Source of the DNA: Gymnorhina tibicen
Lineage: Eukaryota; Chordata; Aves; Passeriformes; Artamidae
DNA length: 64,000 nucleotides
Assembly: GCA_013399875.1 (NCBI GenBank)
Contig: VXAZ01002107.1
Location: 305,409 to 369,408 of the forward strand
Direction of reading: 5' to 3'
Each line of letters starts with the position of its first letter. The stretch's first letter is position 1. A model generated the notes under the pieces. That model saw nothing but the letters and a program-made list of their open reading frames with translations. It had not been told where the DNA came from and made no database searches. This document shows, piece after piece, positions 1-12,500 of the stretch. Both the position numbers and the translations under genes were made by a program.

Positions 1-1208
1 TCCAACCATTAATGTCCTGAATGCTGGACTTGAGTATTTTCAGGCCTGTAGTTGAATTTTAGGCTAGTTCTTCTCCCAGTATTGGTTTGGATATCTTCTA
101 ATCTGCACTACGTGAGCATCAGAGCTATATTTGTACATCCTCATTGGAATATATTGGTGCCTCATTTTACCAGCACTTAGGAGTTATTTATCTGCTCTTC
201 TTCCAAGGAAACTAAGAGGAGATAAACACTTAAAACCCAGCCTCCATTATTGATTTAATGGGGATACATTAGCTAGGGGATACAACAGCACAGTCACCCC
301 AAGACAATGGCTTATACATTTTTTTAACCGTTTATGATTTTCTTTCATTCTGATGTTTATGGTTTCTCTTCTCAGTATTACTCTCAGAGAAATGTGTTGG
401 GAGAATCCAGACAAAATCCATGCTTATACAGCTGAGGATTAGAAACTCAGTAAGCAAGCAGGCCACTATAGCCTGTGTGAAACAATAATCATTCTTTCTG
501 CTGTTCAAAAGTAACTGCTAGCCAAAACAAGGAGAAGATGGTACAAAATACACAGATCAGATGTAAGGCTTCTCCTGCAGCCCTAATGCTTCTCATGTGT
601 GTCATAGTACATATATGATGCTTAATAATATTTCAACTATTATGTCCTTTAAAATGCACATTTTACCCACGCGTGCTGAAATTTGCCATGTAGCAAGAGC
701 TGTTACTTCATTCTCTTGGGTCTTAAATCTTATGCCTGGTGCAAATTTGAGAATTAATGCAAATAAAACAGACGTTGAGAGGAGCAAAATACAGACATTG
801 AAAATATGTTCCAGCAACGGCATTTACATAATTGCAATTACTGAAAATCTCAAAATTAGAGCCTTGGACAGTGGTGGGAGAATGAGAGCTTATTGTAGGG
901 AATTCTTGCTGGTTTGGAACACACAAACCCTTCCTGAAGTGAATGTGTTTGTATTGCTGAGTAGCACCACTCTTGGTTTTCTGTTATCTCACTTCTCAGG
1001 GTTACCTCATTCATAATTTCTTGCTAGCATTTCACTCTGCTTACGTATGGCTTAACAGTATCTTTTCATTTGCACCTCGTCTTCTGATTAGTTCAGGCTT
1101 TCCTCTTAATTGAAAGCAACAAACCCAGAAGGACTTTGTCTTTCACTGTTTTCCCTTGTTCCATCCATTGTAAATCCCAGGTTAGAACAAGAGGGGAAAA
1201 AGTATCTT

Positions 1209-1650
1209 CATAGAATCACAGAGTGATTTGGGTTGAAGGAACCTTAAAGCTCATTTCATCCCCCCCCCTGCCACGGGCAGGGACACCTTCCACTAGCCCG
1301 GGTTGCTCCAGGCCCCGTCCAACCTGGCCTTGGACACTTCCAGGGATCCAGGGGCAGCCACAGTTGCTCTGGGCACCCTGTACCAGGGCCTCCCCACCCT
1401 CCCAGGGAACAATTCCTTCCCAATATCCCATCTATCCCTGCCCTGTGGCAGTGGGAAGCCATTCCCCCTTGTCCTGTCCCTCCAGGCCCTTATAAACAGT
1501 CTCTCTCCATGTTTCCTGTTGGCTCTTTCAGACCCTGGAAGGCCACAACTAGGTCACCCTGAAGCTTCTCTTCTCCATGCTGAACAATCCCAGTTCTCTC
1601 AGCCTTCCCTCACAGCAGAGCTGCTCCATCTTACGTGTATCCTGCTAAAT
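1209..1650 (-). mobile_element. CR1 LINE fragment, 3' end
   Basis: Reads on + as the reverse complement of a CR1 tail: TAGAATCACAGAG, GGTTGAAGGAACCTTAAAG, GGGCAGGGACACCTTCCACT, then the TCCAGGGATCC and CTCTCAGCC segments. Antisense within the C1orf21 intron. The ORFs overlapping it are repeat artefacts. Confidence 0.9.
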
Positions 1651-4600
1651 TCCCTGTTAAGACCTGGTTAATGGGACACTGTCATTATCCTGACACCTAG
1701 GAGGATGTCAGTGCACTTCATGGAACTGCTTGGATGTAATAAGAAAAATGTAATAAGCATAGTCTGCCCAAACCTGCTGTTGACAGATCAAAGCCAGTGA
1801 CCAGCTTAACTCCAGGCTCTGCAAGAGGAAGCACCATCACTGTGTCATTGTTTGCAGGGGGGGGAACCAAATGCTATTTTTAACACCTCCTCAAAGTGGC
1901 TGTTTGGGGGTCACCATCATTTCCATGAGCCCATCATAGAATGTAACCCCAGACGTTGTATTAAGGCAGCAAGGGAGGATCTGTGCACATGGGGGGCATC
2001 GGTCTTAGTTGGTTTTGACAGCACAGAAAGATCTCAGGAGACTTTGCTAGGATGTGAAGGCATCTCTCAGGGCACTGATTTTACAAAGGGTTAAAGTAGA
2101 GCATGTTCCAAAAACAGGCTGTAAAAGGCCAATTTTTGCACTAGAAAAGCAGCTTAAGAAATCACTACAGCTGATGAAAATGTAGGCCCAGCTATTTAAA
2201 CAGGGCACACCTCCTTCTCTAGCTATGTTCTCTCATATATGTTTGAAGGGTATGAGACTCTTCAAAACCATCCCAGTAAAAAGCTCTGCAAAACTGTGGT
2301 CACCATAACCCTCCTACCATTCCAGGAGGGTGCCTTTGTGGAGCAGGAGTACCATGACATCCTGACTCCCTCTTACACCGTTTGTCCCCAGCTGTAAATG
2401 TTTCACAGACTGTACCCAGTCCTGTTGTTTCATGCTCAATGCCAGCTCTTTCTGTGTTACTGCACTTGGTGGAAAACTGCCTTCAGGAGACGTGCATGAA
2501 GAATTGGGAGCGTGAGTAATACCTACATTCACGATAAATAACTGTATTTTTGTAAAAGCTGGATGAGCGAGAGAGAATAGTTGATGACACAGGCTTAATA
2601 AGCAGAAAAATATTTTTTAAGCCAGGTTTTGTTATGTAGGGTGGCTCTACAATCCAGAAGAGCAACATACCTGCAAAACTGTAAGGTTAGTTGTGCTTTT
2701 TGTTGCCAAGTACCCTCTGAAATTTCCTCAAGAGTCAGCCTAGTCTTCCAAGTCATGATGGAGTTTTTAACTTTTTTCCGTCTTTTTTTTTATTTGCTAG
2801 ATAAAAGTTTCAACCACTTTGATGTACCAAAGCCACTGAAGATTGGGTATATTAATGAGAGCTGGAGAGCAGGTCGACTTTCTGCCTGTAGCATTTTATT
2901 TGCAGTATTTTGGATATCTTTTGATGTAAGCAACTGTTCTTCATGCTCTAAGGCACCTTGCCACCTGGATTTCTGGGGCATACAGCTGTGAGGGACGGTT
3001 TTCAGCCTTCCTCTGCTTCCTGCCCTTGTTCTCTGGGTTTATTACATGGATGGGCAGGGCTCCTGCTGCAGGAGCAAGGTAATTTCCCACTTGACCTGAA
3101 ACTTCATGCACCTTTGGAGACAGGTGTTCTGGCTTTATTTATCTCTGCTATGCTCATTTTCTTATCCTGGCTGACCTTTTGGAGTGCCGCGGAGGCTGAA
3201 GGAACCAGAAAACCCTGATTGTCAGGGCAGCATAATCCTCATATTTCACAATGGAGGCATTTCACCAGTGATCACACCTCTCGTTTTCTGTAGGGGACAC
3301 CTTGAGGTTTATCAGTCTGTTTGCAGAAAGGAACTTTGAGATAGAAATCCAGATTTTATTTTTCTGGGCCTTAGTGTCCCAAGCTATAAAGAACCACAAG
3401 GATTCACACATGTGGGGTGATAAAAGCTCAGAGCTCTGAAAGGGAGCAGGATGGCAAGGTGCAGGGAAGAGTTTCCCTGCAGGCTTTATTGATAGTACTT
3501 ATTTATCATTTATGTGCCTAATTTGTAATTTCGTCTGTTTACCTGCCTTGATTTCCTGTCTTCAGGCCAGCTGCTCCCATGTGTGCTTTTCACACAAAAC
3601 CCTGATGTTTGGCTACTCAACAGAATTAGTTGGAATTACTGTAACTAATTAGTCCAGATTTTCTAATACTGACTGGGAGAAAAGATGATGAGGATGTTTA
3701 GAAAGCTGTAGTCATTAGACTCTAGTAAATATATGCTCTGTGAAACCTCTTCAGTGGTGGGAATTGCCCTCCTTTTTTTCCGCCTGTGCTCTTCAGTTAT
3801 GTCCTCCATCAAAGCTCAAAGGCCACTTACTTGGGCTGAGGGTGAACTATATTTAGGTACTGCAGAAGAAGTCCTGCAACTCACTCCAGAGGGAGCTTTT
3901 TCCCTTCCTCATCCTTTATTTTTTCTTTTCCCCTGACTCTATACTTTCAGCTGGATTTTTCTGATTTTTGAGCTCCTGCAGCTTGAGTTGAGTATAAAGG
4001 GCATGTTAGATGTTCTTCTGAAAATAATCCTTTCATAGTTTTTAGCATCTCAAAAGCATTTAAAAAGAACTACAAATGTAGTACTGCACCACTGTGTGTG
4101 CCCCTATGCATGACTGGTAAATAAACACTAAAAGCAGCATTCCCCAATTTCTCAGGTTACAACAATGGAGGCCTTTTAGTGGGCTGCAGAAAGCTGCTCA
4201 GGATTTACACATTTCTCTTTTTTTACCTGTTTTTATCCCATTTTGAGTAATTTTTTTTTTTTCCTGTAAGAATCTTGCTCTTCCATATTGCATTCAAGGA
4301 GCTGGAGTTGCTACAGCAGAGTTTCCCAGTAATTTCCCTGGGAAGGAGGAGCTCCATTAAGTGGCTGGTTTCAGGATGAGGTCTGCCCTCTGGAACACAT
4401 TTTGGATCCCTGATGAAAGCACAGGATTTTTCCCTGCCAAGCCTGGGTTACGCTCCCTGCGTCAGTGCAGACTCACTGCATGATGCTGGCTGGGTTTGCA
4501 GAATCTGATTTTTTTCCAAAATAAATGCCAGGCACTGTGTCTGCTGCTGCCTTCCCTTTGCATGCCTGAATGGCTTCAGTCTCTCCCACTGCTGCTTGGG

Positions 4601-4656
4601 GATAAAACTCAACAAACCTACTCAAAAGTGGGTTTTATCCAGGGTCTGATTATACT

Positions 4657-4830
4657 TTATCACAGAACTAAAGGCTGGATGAGGTTGGAAGAGACCTGTG
4701 GATGTCATCTGGTCCAGCCCTGTGACTCAAGCAGGGCTATCTAGAACCTGACTGGGTGTCAAGTCCAGACACCCTTCAGACATCTCCAAGGATGGAGATA
4801 CTGACAGGGGTGGGGCATCATGGGCAACTC
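4657..4830 (-). mobile_element. CR1-type LINE fragment
   Basis: TCACAGAACTAAAGG followed by GAGGTTGGAAGAGACCTG and TCTGGTCCAGCCC is the antisense CR1 3' signature of a different, older subfamily. The right boundary is uncertain. Confidence 0.65.
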
Positions 4831-6169
4831 CTTCATGCTGGGCTGAGGAGATACTGACCTGACACAGCAGGAGTAGTTATTAAAACATTCCATTTAAGAC
4901 AAGATTTTTATTACAAAATGTGACCTTGAGCTTCACCCAAATTCACGTAAAAGCCATGTTTTCGAGTCCTCCCTGTGAGAACCAAGGTGCTCCAGGCAGC
5001 AGGACAGCCAAGGGACTGTGGTGACAATGTTTTTCTTAGGTGTCTTCTCACCCCAAGAATCCCTTCCTGCCTGTGCGCCGTGAAGGTCAAATTCACTGCT
5101 ATGCCCTGGCTCTAGTGTCTGGGGTATATTGTGGGGGTGATGTGTATCTGGAGCACTCAGGCTCGTGGTGTGGCTGGGGGTGTCCTGTGCAGGACCAGGA
5201 GTTGGACCTTGTGGGTCCATTCCAAGTCGGAATGTTCTGTGATCCTGTAAGGCACTGCCTGGTGCTTGGTGTGTGCACACTGAGCTCCTCCCCAGCCTGG
5301 CTTCCAAAGCCCATGGTCAGATGGGTCCGTGGTTTTCATCATCCCTCACTCCTTGTGTGGATATTGGGAGGAGGAGAACGGACTCCTGTGTCAGCACCGC
5401 CCAACGTACGCAATCCATGCCGTGTCCAGGACACCCTTCTGGACTGGATGCCTGTACACATTCTGGCAGGGGTAATGTGATTCCTCTGATGAAATTGCAT
5501 CAAAGAATAATCTCCTTTGACTAGTATCTGAGATTTTTCCATGCTTGATTTGCCCCTTTGTTATAAAGTTACCCTAAATAACATTTTCAAGTGGTTTTGC
5601 TTCCAGGTAGATAGAGGAAAAAAGAGAGGTTCTCTTCCTGCCAAAGGATAGCACAAAAAATGAGCCCTTATGTACATACAAAGCAAGGAAACTCAAGTGA
5701 AATCTCATAGGTCAGTGCTTCTCCCTTGTTCATCCTGATGGATCCAGACAGCCCCTGAGATATTATTACTCGAGGCTGGTGCTCATGACTGAGCGAGATT
5801 AAAAAGCACTGGGCTGGCATATTGAAATTTTACATCTCATCGTTCAGTCCATTTCTAACTGGTGCATTTGGTTTCTCCTTTTCAAATACAATTATTTTTA
5901 AGAATGGTTTATGGTATAAAAAGAAAACAAATTCTTCATTTTCCCCCAAGTGCCTTTAATGATGAATTGCATGGGTCTAGAAAGCAGTTTAAAGGTGCTG
6001 TCAGCTTCTTTGAAGAAAAGTGTCATCTTGATACAAATCAGGAATATTATTTTATAAGGACTGTTAGCAGCTTACCTGAGTCCATCTGTGGCAGCCTTAT
6101 GAAGAAGAGCAAAACACTTCAAATGAAGTTCACATGTCTCTAGAAATGGGTTCGTCAGAGGGGAGGCAT

Positions 6170-6960
6170 CAAGGGAAATGTTGACAGATATTTAATTATA
6201 ATGGCAGTAGTGGCTGTTGCTGTGTTAATAGCATCTGGCAGCAGAGTCACTGCCATCTGTTAGTTCCCTGAAATCCTGGAGATGCTGCATCCTTTATGGA
6301 GGAATTAACAATAATTAACAAATCTATCACATGAAATCACCTTGATTGGATGACAGCCTTACCTTGATAATGATTAATTGCAAAATAATGTGGAGTAGAA
6401 TGTCCACTATTCTCCTTTTTTGCTACTGCTGCTCTACAAGTGCAGCATCCTGGGGGATTTCCTTTCAAGCCTGTGGTGTGAGGCAGCATTTACTGCATTT
6501 TTTCAAATAATCCTTATAAGCAGAGCTAGATTAAAACCAAACTTCTGCATATTCATTCCAATTTGCAACAGATTAGGTCTCTAAAGTCGGTTGTGGTTCT
6601 GTTGGTGCATGGTAACTTACTTAATGTTAAATAAGGGAGAAAATGAGGTTAGACTGCAAGAAGTGACCCTTAAGCCAAAGTCAAGTCAGTCTGGAAGAAC
6701 AATCTGACTGCATTTAAGCACTTCAAGGTGTTTTTGTTAGCTTAGTATTAGAAGCCAAACCATTAATTTCTGATGAGTCAGTTTGTCTTCAAAGTGATAA
6801 GGAAAAAATATTCTATTTGTTTGCATTTGGAAGAATTATTTTTGAATACCTATTTTTATTCCAGCCAATACTTCAATCAGTGCAATAAAATATCATTGCC
6901 ATAAATAAGAATTATAAAGCAATGAGCCAGTTTGAGACCTGGGTGGGTTTTATTTTTCTC
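6170..6960. promoter_or_regulatory. Candidate AT-rich regulatory block in C1orf21 intron
   Basis: A repeat-free, AT-rich stretch with clustered homeodomain-like TAATTA (6193-6198), TTAATTGCAAAATAAT (about 6374-6389) and several AATTAAC and ATTAAT motifs, in an intron otherwise peppered with CR1. This resembles vertebrate conserved non-coding enhancers, but conservation cannot be tested here. Confidence 0.25.
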
Positions 6961-8394
6961 TTAACTCTTCCTTTTCTGTCTGTTCCCCCTGAGCAACAGA
7001 TGGAGAATGTAACATACTCTTGGCTTAAATAGGAGAATTGTAATAGATAACTGAGGTGTGATAATTATCAGGAGCAATAGGAGAGAAAGAGTAAACTCTG
7101 GAATCCTGAAGTCAACTAAAAAGGAATTTTATTTCTCTTTTCCCATGTGTGTCAGTTAATATTCTGAATATTGCTCTGGGACCCACAGTAAGAAGGCAAC
7201 ATATACATTTCTTGTGTCTTTCTATTTGTTCCTAAGTGCCGGAAGTTATTTGGGCTGATCCCAGCTCCTGATAGAGCTGCACTGACACAAACCATGAGCA
7301 GAGGTGTGGAAAGCTGAGTTTGTGCTGCCTTGATTTATCACAGCTCCCAACACAGGAGCTGTAGATCAGAGTCTTCCCTTCCCCTTCCCGTCCCATGGAG
7401 TAGATCTGAGGATAAAGGCTCACCTGGTGAAGGAGGCTGGGGTTTAGCGGATTTATGGCTTTGGTTTTTTCTCCATGAATATCTTCTCCATGAGACCCAT
7501 GCCTCTCTTTTTGTTTTGCTTTGACAGCCACGTGAGTCACACATGAGCTCATTGGTTGTGTCTGTGTACACACGTGTTCATCACACACAACATGTACATG
7601 TCACACCCTCTTAGGACTGTTAAAATTAGAGATGCTTTGAAAAAAGTGATTTTGCCTTTTGTTCTGCTGCTCTGATGTGATATCACGGGATCCTGGGCAG
7701 GCTGTGGCTGGTGGGGTGTAACAAACACAGACACCCTTGTTAAGGCTTGGAAGAAGGGCTTGTTTCTCTCTCACTGCTATTTTCATGCAAGGCACTGCTC
7801 CTTGGTTAGGAGGATTAGAAGATATGCATTAAACAGTGTTAAATATGCTGAGGCAGTTGATGTTTACAGCCCTCGTAGAATTATTCATTAAAATATTAAC
7901 TGCTAGACAGACTCCTTTTTTTTTTATTAAGTGATTTAGTAGCCCTCTCCAAAATCTTGTGTGATTCAGACATTCAGAGACTAAATAAGGCTAAATAAAA
8001 CCACCAAAATTACCCACAAAAACACTGATTCTTGGGTTTATGTTTCTTAAATTGCCATGGGTGTGACATGCCTAAGAAATACAGAGGGATTTTTGGAGCG
8101 GGTGAGCTCTTAAGATTTGACTCAGACCTCTCCCATCTGCACCCGCAGCTTTCCCTAACACATGGCACTCGGAAGTTCTGGAAGGGGCCGTATCTGTCTG
8201 AAGGATTTTGGAGAGAATAGATATGTACATGCACTAAGTTTTGGGTTACAGAAGCTCGTGACATGATGACGAGGTGTTACCAAGCAGCGCTGGCTCTCAG
8301 CTCTCTCCTTCCCCTCCCAGGCCTTTTTAAAGATGTTTTTAATGGTTCTGGTCCTCTGCAAAGGACAGGGTTGTGTTCTTGTCTATAAATACAG

Positions 8395-8860
8395 GCTGGT
8401 TTGTCTTGGAAGGAACCTTAAACCAGTCCCACCCCCTGCCATGGGCAGGGACACCTTCCACTAGCCCAGGGTGCTCCAAGCCCCATCCAACCTGGCGTTG
8501 GGCACTTCCAGGGATCTAAGGGCAGCCACAGCTTCTCTGGGCACCCTGTGCCAGGGCCTCACCTCCCTCACAGGGAAGGATTCCTTCCCAATATCCCATC
8601 TAACCCTGTCCTCTGGCAGTGGGAAGCCATTCCCCTTGTTCTGTCCCTCCAGGCCCTTGTCCCAAGTCCCTCTGCAGCCCTCCTGGAGCCCCTTTAGGCA
8701 CTGGAAGGGGCTCTGAGGTCTTCCCAGAGCCTTCTCTTGTCCTGGTGAACACCCCCAGCTCTCCCAGCCTGGCTCCAGAGCACAGGGGCTCCAGCCCTGG
8801 AAGCAGCTCTGGAGCCTCCTCTGGACTCTTTCCAGCAGCCCCACATCCTTATTTTTGGTA
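8395..8860 (-). mobile_element. CR1 LINE fragment, ~0.45 kb
   Basis: Close relative of the copy at 1209-1650: GGAAGGAACCTTAAACC, CATGGGCAGGGACACCTTCC, CCATCCAACCTGGC, CCCAATATCCCATCTAACCC. Similarity continues through the TTCTCTTGTCCTGGTGAAC segment. Confidence 0.9.
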
Positions 8861-9425
8861 TCTCCAGAGCTGATTTGCTTCCTTGGGCCCCTTGTGCCCA
8901 GTTTTGTGGCTGAGCAGGTCACGTCTGCATTGCTGCTCTTCACCAGCACATTTGACATGTGCTTCCTCCTGTGACAGTTCCTCCAGGCTGATGTTTGCCC
9001 CTCTGTTCTGAGCCAGCCTGTGGGTGCTGGGTGACTCTGGGACTGCCTTCCCAGTGCTTTGCCTTGCTCTGGTGAAGGTGGAGGCTGGTGGTGTTATTGA
9101 TTTATATGAGCACCCCCCCATTTTCCATGAGCCTCTGGAGAGTTACCAGCCAGCATGGAGTTTGATCCCTGCATTTCACCCAGTAACCCAGAGGCAATTC
9201 CACATGCCACCAAGCCCAGGGCATTTAAAAATTGCCCACCTGGGGTCATTTCATCTCTTGTGTTACCTTTAATTTCATTTTTGCTGAGCTTTTCTCATTT
9301 GGTTGTGCAGGCAGAAGAGTCTGGACCCAGCCGAGTGTGACACCCTGATGACAAATGCCTGTCACCCTTTCTGTGCTTAGTAAATACTGATGCTATCTCT
9401 GTTGTGTGCTTTTTGTGTGTTTCAG

Positions 9426-9502
9426 GAAAAAAGTGCCAGTTCAAATGCAAGACTTAAATCTAATAAAGAGATCCCAGGATTAGTACATCAACCCAGAGCA
9501 AA
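9426..9502 (+). CDS. C1orf21: C1orf21 coding exon (residues ~64-89)
   Basis: A 77-nt exon between a TTTCAG acceptor and a GTAAGT donor. It encodes 25 codons (EKSASSNARLKSNKEIPG then LVHQPRA) plus the first two bases of an Asn codon. Compared with human, the visible changes are conservative (N-A-R for N-V-R, S-N-K-E-I for T-N-K-E-V). Confidence 0.95.
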
Positions 9503-12500
9503 GTAAGTTCAGTTTCTGTTGTTTAAATCGTAATACAAATATCCATGGGGCTAAGCAGTGTCTGTGAGGTTCACAATTAATGCCTAGCAAAGACCAAATG
9601 ATGACTCCAGCAGCCCTAAAGTCATGCTGAGTTAAGTACAAGAAGTAAGATCACCTGTGTCCCAAGACTGGGAAGCATCCTCTCCTTTGCACAGCAAAGA
9701 TGCAGGACTTGAAAATAAGTGAGAGACATCCTGTTGTACCTGACAGAAGACCCTGTGCTATTTCTCAGCTTTTTATACAATTTACACAGAACAAACTTCT
9801 GTATATCCACTAGAGTTCCTAAATATGACTGGGTCAGTCCCAGGGAGGTTTTTGCTAGCTCCTGGTTTAGATTAGCAGCTGCTCTGCCTGGGACTGGGAA
9901 TGGTCAGGTTGTTAAAATGAGGGTTGTTCTGTAGCTGTGAGTTCTTCCCTGCTTGGTTGGCAGTTCTGTGCTCATACTCTGCCTGGGGTCAGTCAGTGTT
10001 ACATGAAATATTTGCCTCTTGTGGCAGAGCTGGTTGTTGATAGTAGTAACTCATTTCTTATCTAACTCAGTGTTACATTTTAATCACTAATTGGCTGGGA
10101 AATAACAGATTACATGAAGCCACGTATTGGGTTCGTGAAGAACAAGTGATAAAGGTTTGTGATTTGGGTTTTGAACACCAGTGGAAATGCTGTTCCTTGT
10201 GCCCTGCCCTAATAAGGACACTTACTAACTTAAACTTGCTGCCTATTAAGTGCCTTGAACACGATTTCAAGTCTGGAAACTTCAGTTATTTCCTAATCAA
10301 CTGACAGTGTAATTCAGCCTCTTCTCAAAGGGAAAAGCCAAGTGCTTTGGATGTAATTGAAAAGAAAATTCATGGTAGGGTCGTGGAGGTAAAATCACTC
10401 TTCAGCAAAGCTGTATTTCATTATTGTGGTTCAGTCCTTCCCAGCAGGGTCAGAGATGTATTTAAGGTGCTCTAACATGAGGCTAATTACTCTGGGATAA
10501 AAAAAATGCTGTTCTTTTGGTGGGTCATCTCTTGGTGCATCCACAGCAGAGGAGCTGCATGGGGCCAGGGCTTCTATTCCTTCATAAAACTCTAATTTGA
10601 AAAGTCCCTGCAGAAATCAGAACTGGCCAAAAAGCCTATTTTTTACATTGCATTGACAGAGATACATATTTCTGTCACAGACCTGCAAAAGTAAGGAAAC
10701 TTCGCAGAGAGATGCAGAATGTAACATGAGGTTGTGGGGTAGATCCTCCAGTGTTTGCCCAAGGCTCTGCTGTTTACCCAACCTGCCACTGCATTTCTGT
10801 TTATAAAGTGGCTACGTGTGTTTGAGTTGCTAATTGCCAAGTCAGCAAATAGCTGTTATCATGTACAATTTTTTTTCAAGGTTTATTTTCTAAGAGCCAT
10901 GACAATTCTGACTGCAGGGCACGGTGGCATTGGGTGGAAAAGGGCTACTCAACTGGAAGAGCAGAAGTGAATAGATAAATCATTAGATGCATCTTAGAAT
11001 ACTGTTCTGGTACAATGGATGTTACTTCTAAACAAAACATGGACTAAGTATCAAATTATAAGTTCTTTTACAATATTTTGATGTCAGCTGAAAAGTAAGA
11101 TTGTGAGGGCTCTTCCCCCTGCAAGAGGATTTAGATTTTTCCATCCAGAGCCCTGGACTCTAAAACCAGGGGATGTAGGGAGCCAGCAGTAGCTTTATGG
11201 GGGTCTTTGGCTGAGGGAGAGGGGTTGGTCCTTCCTCTTTACACCCAGTCCTGGTACCTGCCACACCTTCAGGGCTTCCCGCTGCAGCCTGCCCTGCTCT
11301 GTCTGTTCATCACCAAACTCACCCCACTGACACCTTTAATGATCACCAAGTACCCTGGGACAAGTTCATAACTCAGGGAGTGACAGCAGCCTGAAGCATA
11401 AAATGAAAGTGGTTACTTCAGAGCAATTTTACCCTGCCAAATCACAGACTCTCAGAATGGTTGGGGTTGGCACATGAAAAATCAACTAACCCAAGCCCCC
11501 TGCCTTGGGCAAGGACACCTTCCACTAGACCAGATCTGTAGGATTACCCTGTGGGAATTTTCAGGGATATGACTCCACAATACTCCTTTTGTTTTTCCCT
11601 GCTTTCTTTTAGTTTTCTTACGAATTATGGCTGGAGTGAGTCACTACAGTATCATCTCATTTTATTAGAAACTGGATTTATGATGTTGCAAAGGCAAGAC
11701 TATTTTTCAAGCACTTGCCTACCCAGAAGGGGCTGCACTGCCCTAAAATCCCTCTCCAAGGCACCTGAATATGCAGGTGATGGGGTCAGCTGTCCCAAGT
11801 AAGCATCTCTTCCCCATCTGAGGTGGAGGTGGGAACCTGAGGAACAGGCAGACAGCTGGGGACAAGAACTCCCTCAACCACTAAAAGGTGAATTGTTCCT
11901 GCTTCTGAATCCCCAGCTCTAGGTTTTAATGCCATTTCTGAGCCCTTTTCTTGTGAACTGAGCTTCATTTATGTCCCACATAAGCAAATCTTTGTATACG
12001 TTCAGCCGATAGCAGGGAGGGCTCAATGCTGAACTTTGTGGGGAAGTGCAGCCTGTTGCTGGGCTCTTGGGGAGAGCATTAACTCATCACAGCTGAAAGG
12101 ATCACTCTGAGGAAGAGGGGATGGGTGGGAATCTAGCAAGCCGAGCCAGCTTTCTGTGCTGGGGAAGATCTCCAAGAGCTGTGCGACCTTCTGACCGTTT
12201 GGCATCACTGTTGCCACTGGCACCAGTCCCCATCCTCCCTTTTTTGCATCTTTTTGTGCTGCACATGGAGTCCCTGGCACATTTCCCCAGCCCCCTGTGA
12301 GCCCAGGTGTTCCTCCCTGCTGCGGGTCCAGAGGATGCTGCAGCCTCACCTTCCCGGAGGGGTGTTAACTCGTTCAGGAAGGAGGCTCTCACCATCTGCT
12401 AACATAAATAAACACCCCAGATACCACCTGCCATCCATCCTCACCCTTGTGTCCTCATCCTTTCTGTGTTTTTAGCTTGCAAGTTCCCTGTGGGGGAGGA

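Larger units (their letters stand above)
1..9425 (+). other. C1orf21 intron (3' part visible)
   Basis: Non-coding sequence upstream of the first visible C1orf21 exon. It contains antisense CR1 copies near 1209-1650, 4657-4830 and 8395-8860 and an AT-rich block around 6170-6960 that may be regulatory. Short open frames here have no recognisable similarity, or fall inside CR1. The N-terminal C1orf21 exon was searched for by its family motifs (DEYRIKPVEE, KYMKNG) and not seen. Confidence 0.7.

Noticed and set aside
2629..2991. 120-codon open frame on the + strand
   Set aside because: No recognisable motif, flanked by AT-rich intronic sequence, and not matching any C1orf21 exon.
8461..8958. 165-codon open frame on the - strand
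   Set aside because: Lies across a CR1 fragment; the residues are typical of CR1 3' untranslated sequence read by chance.
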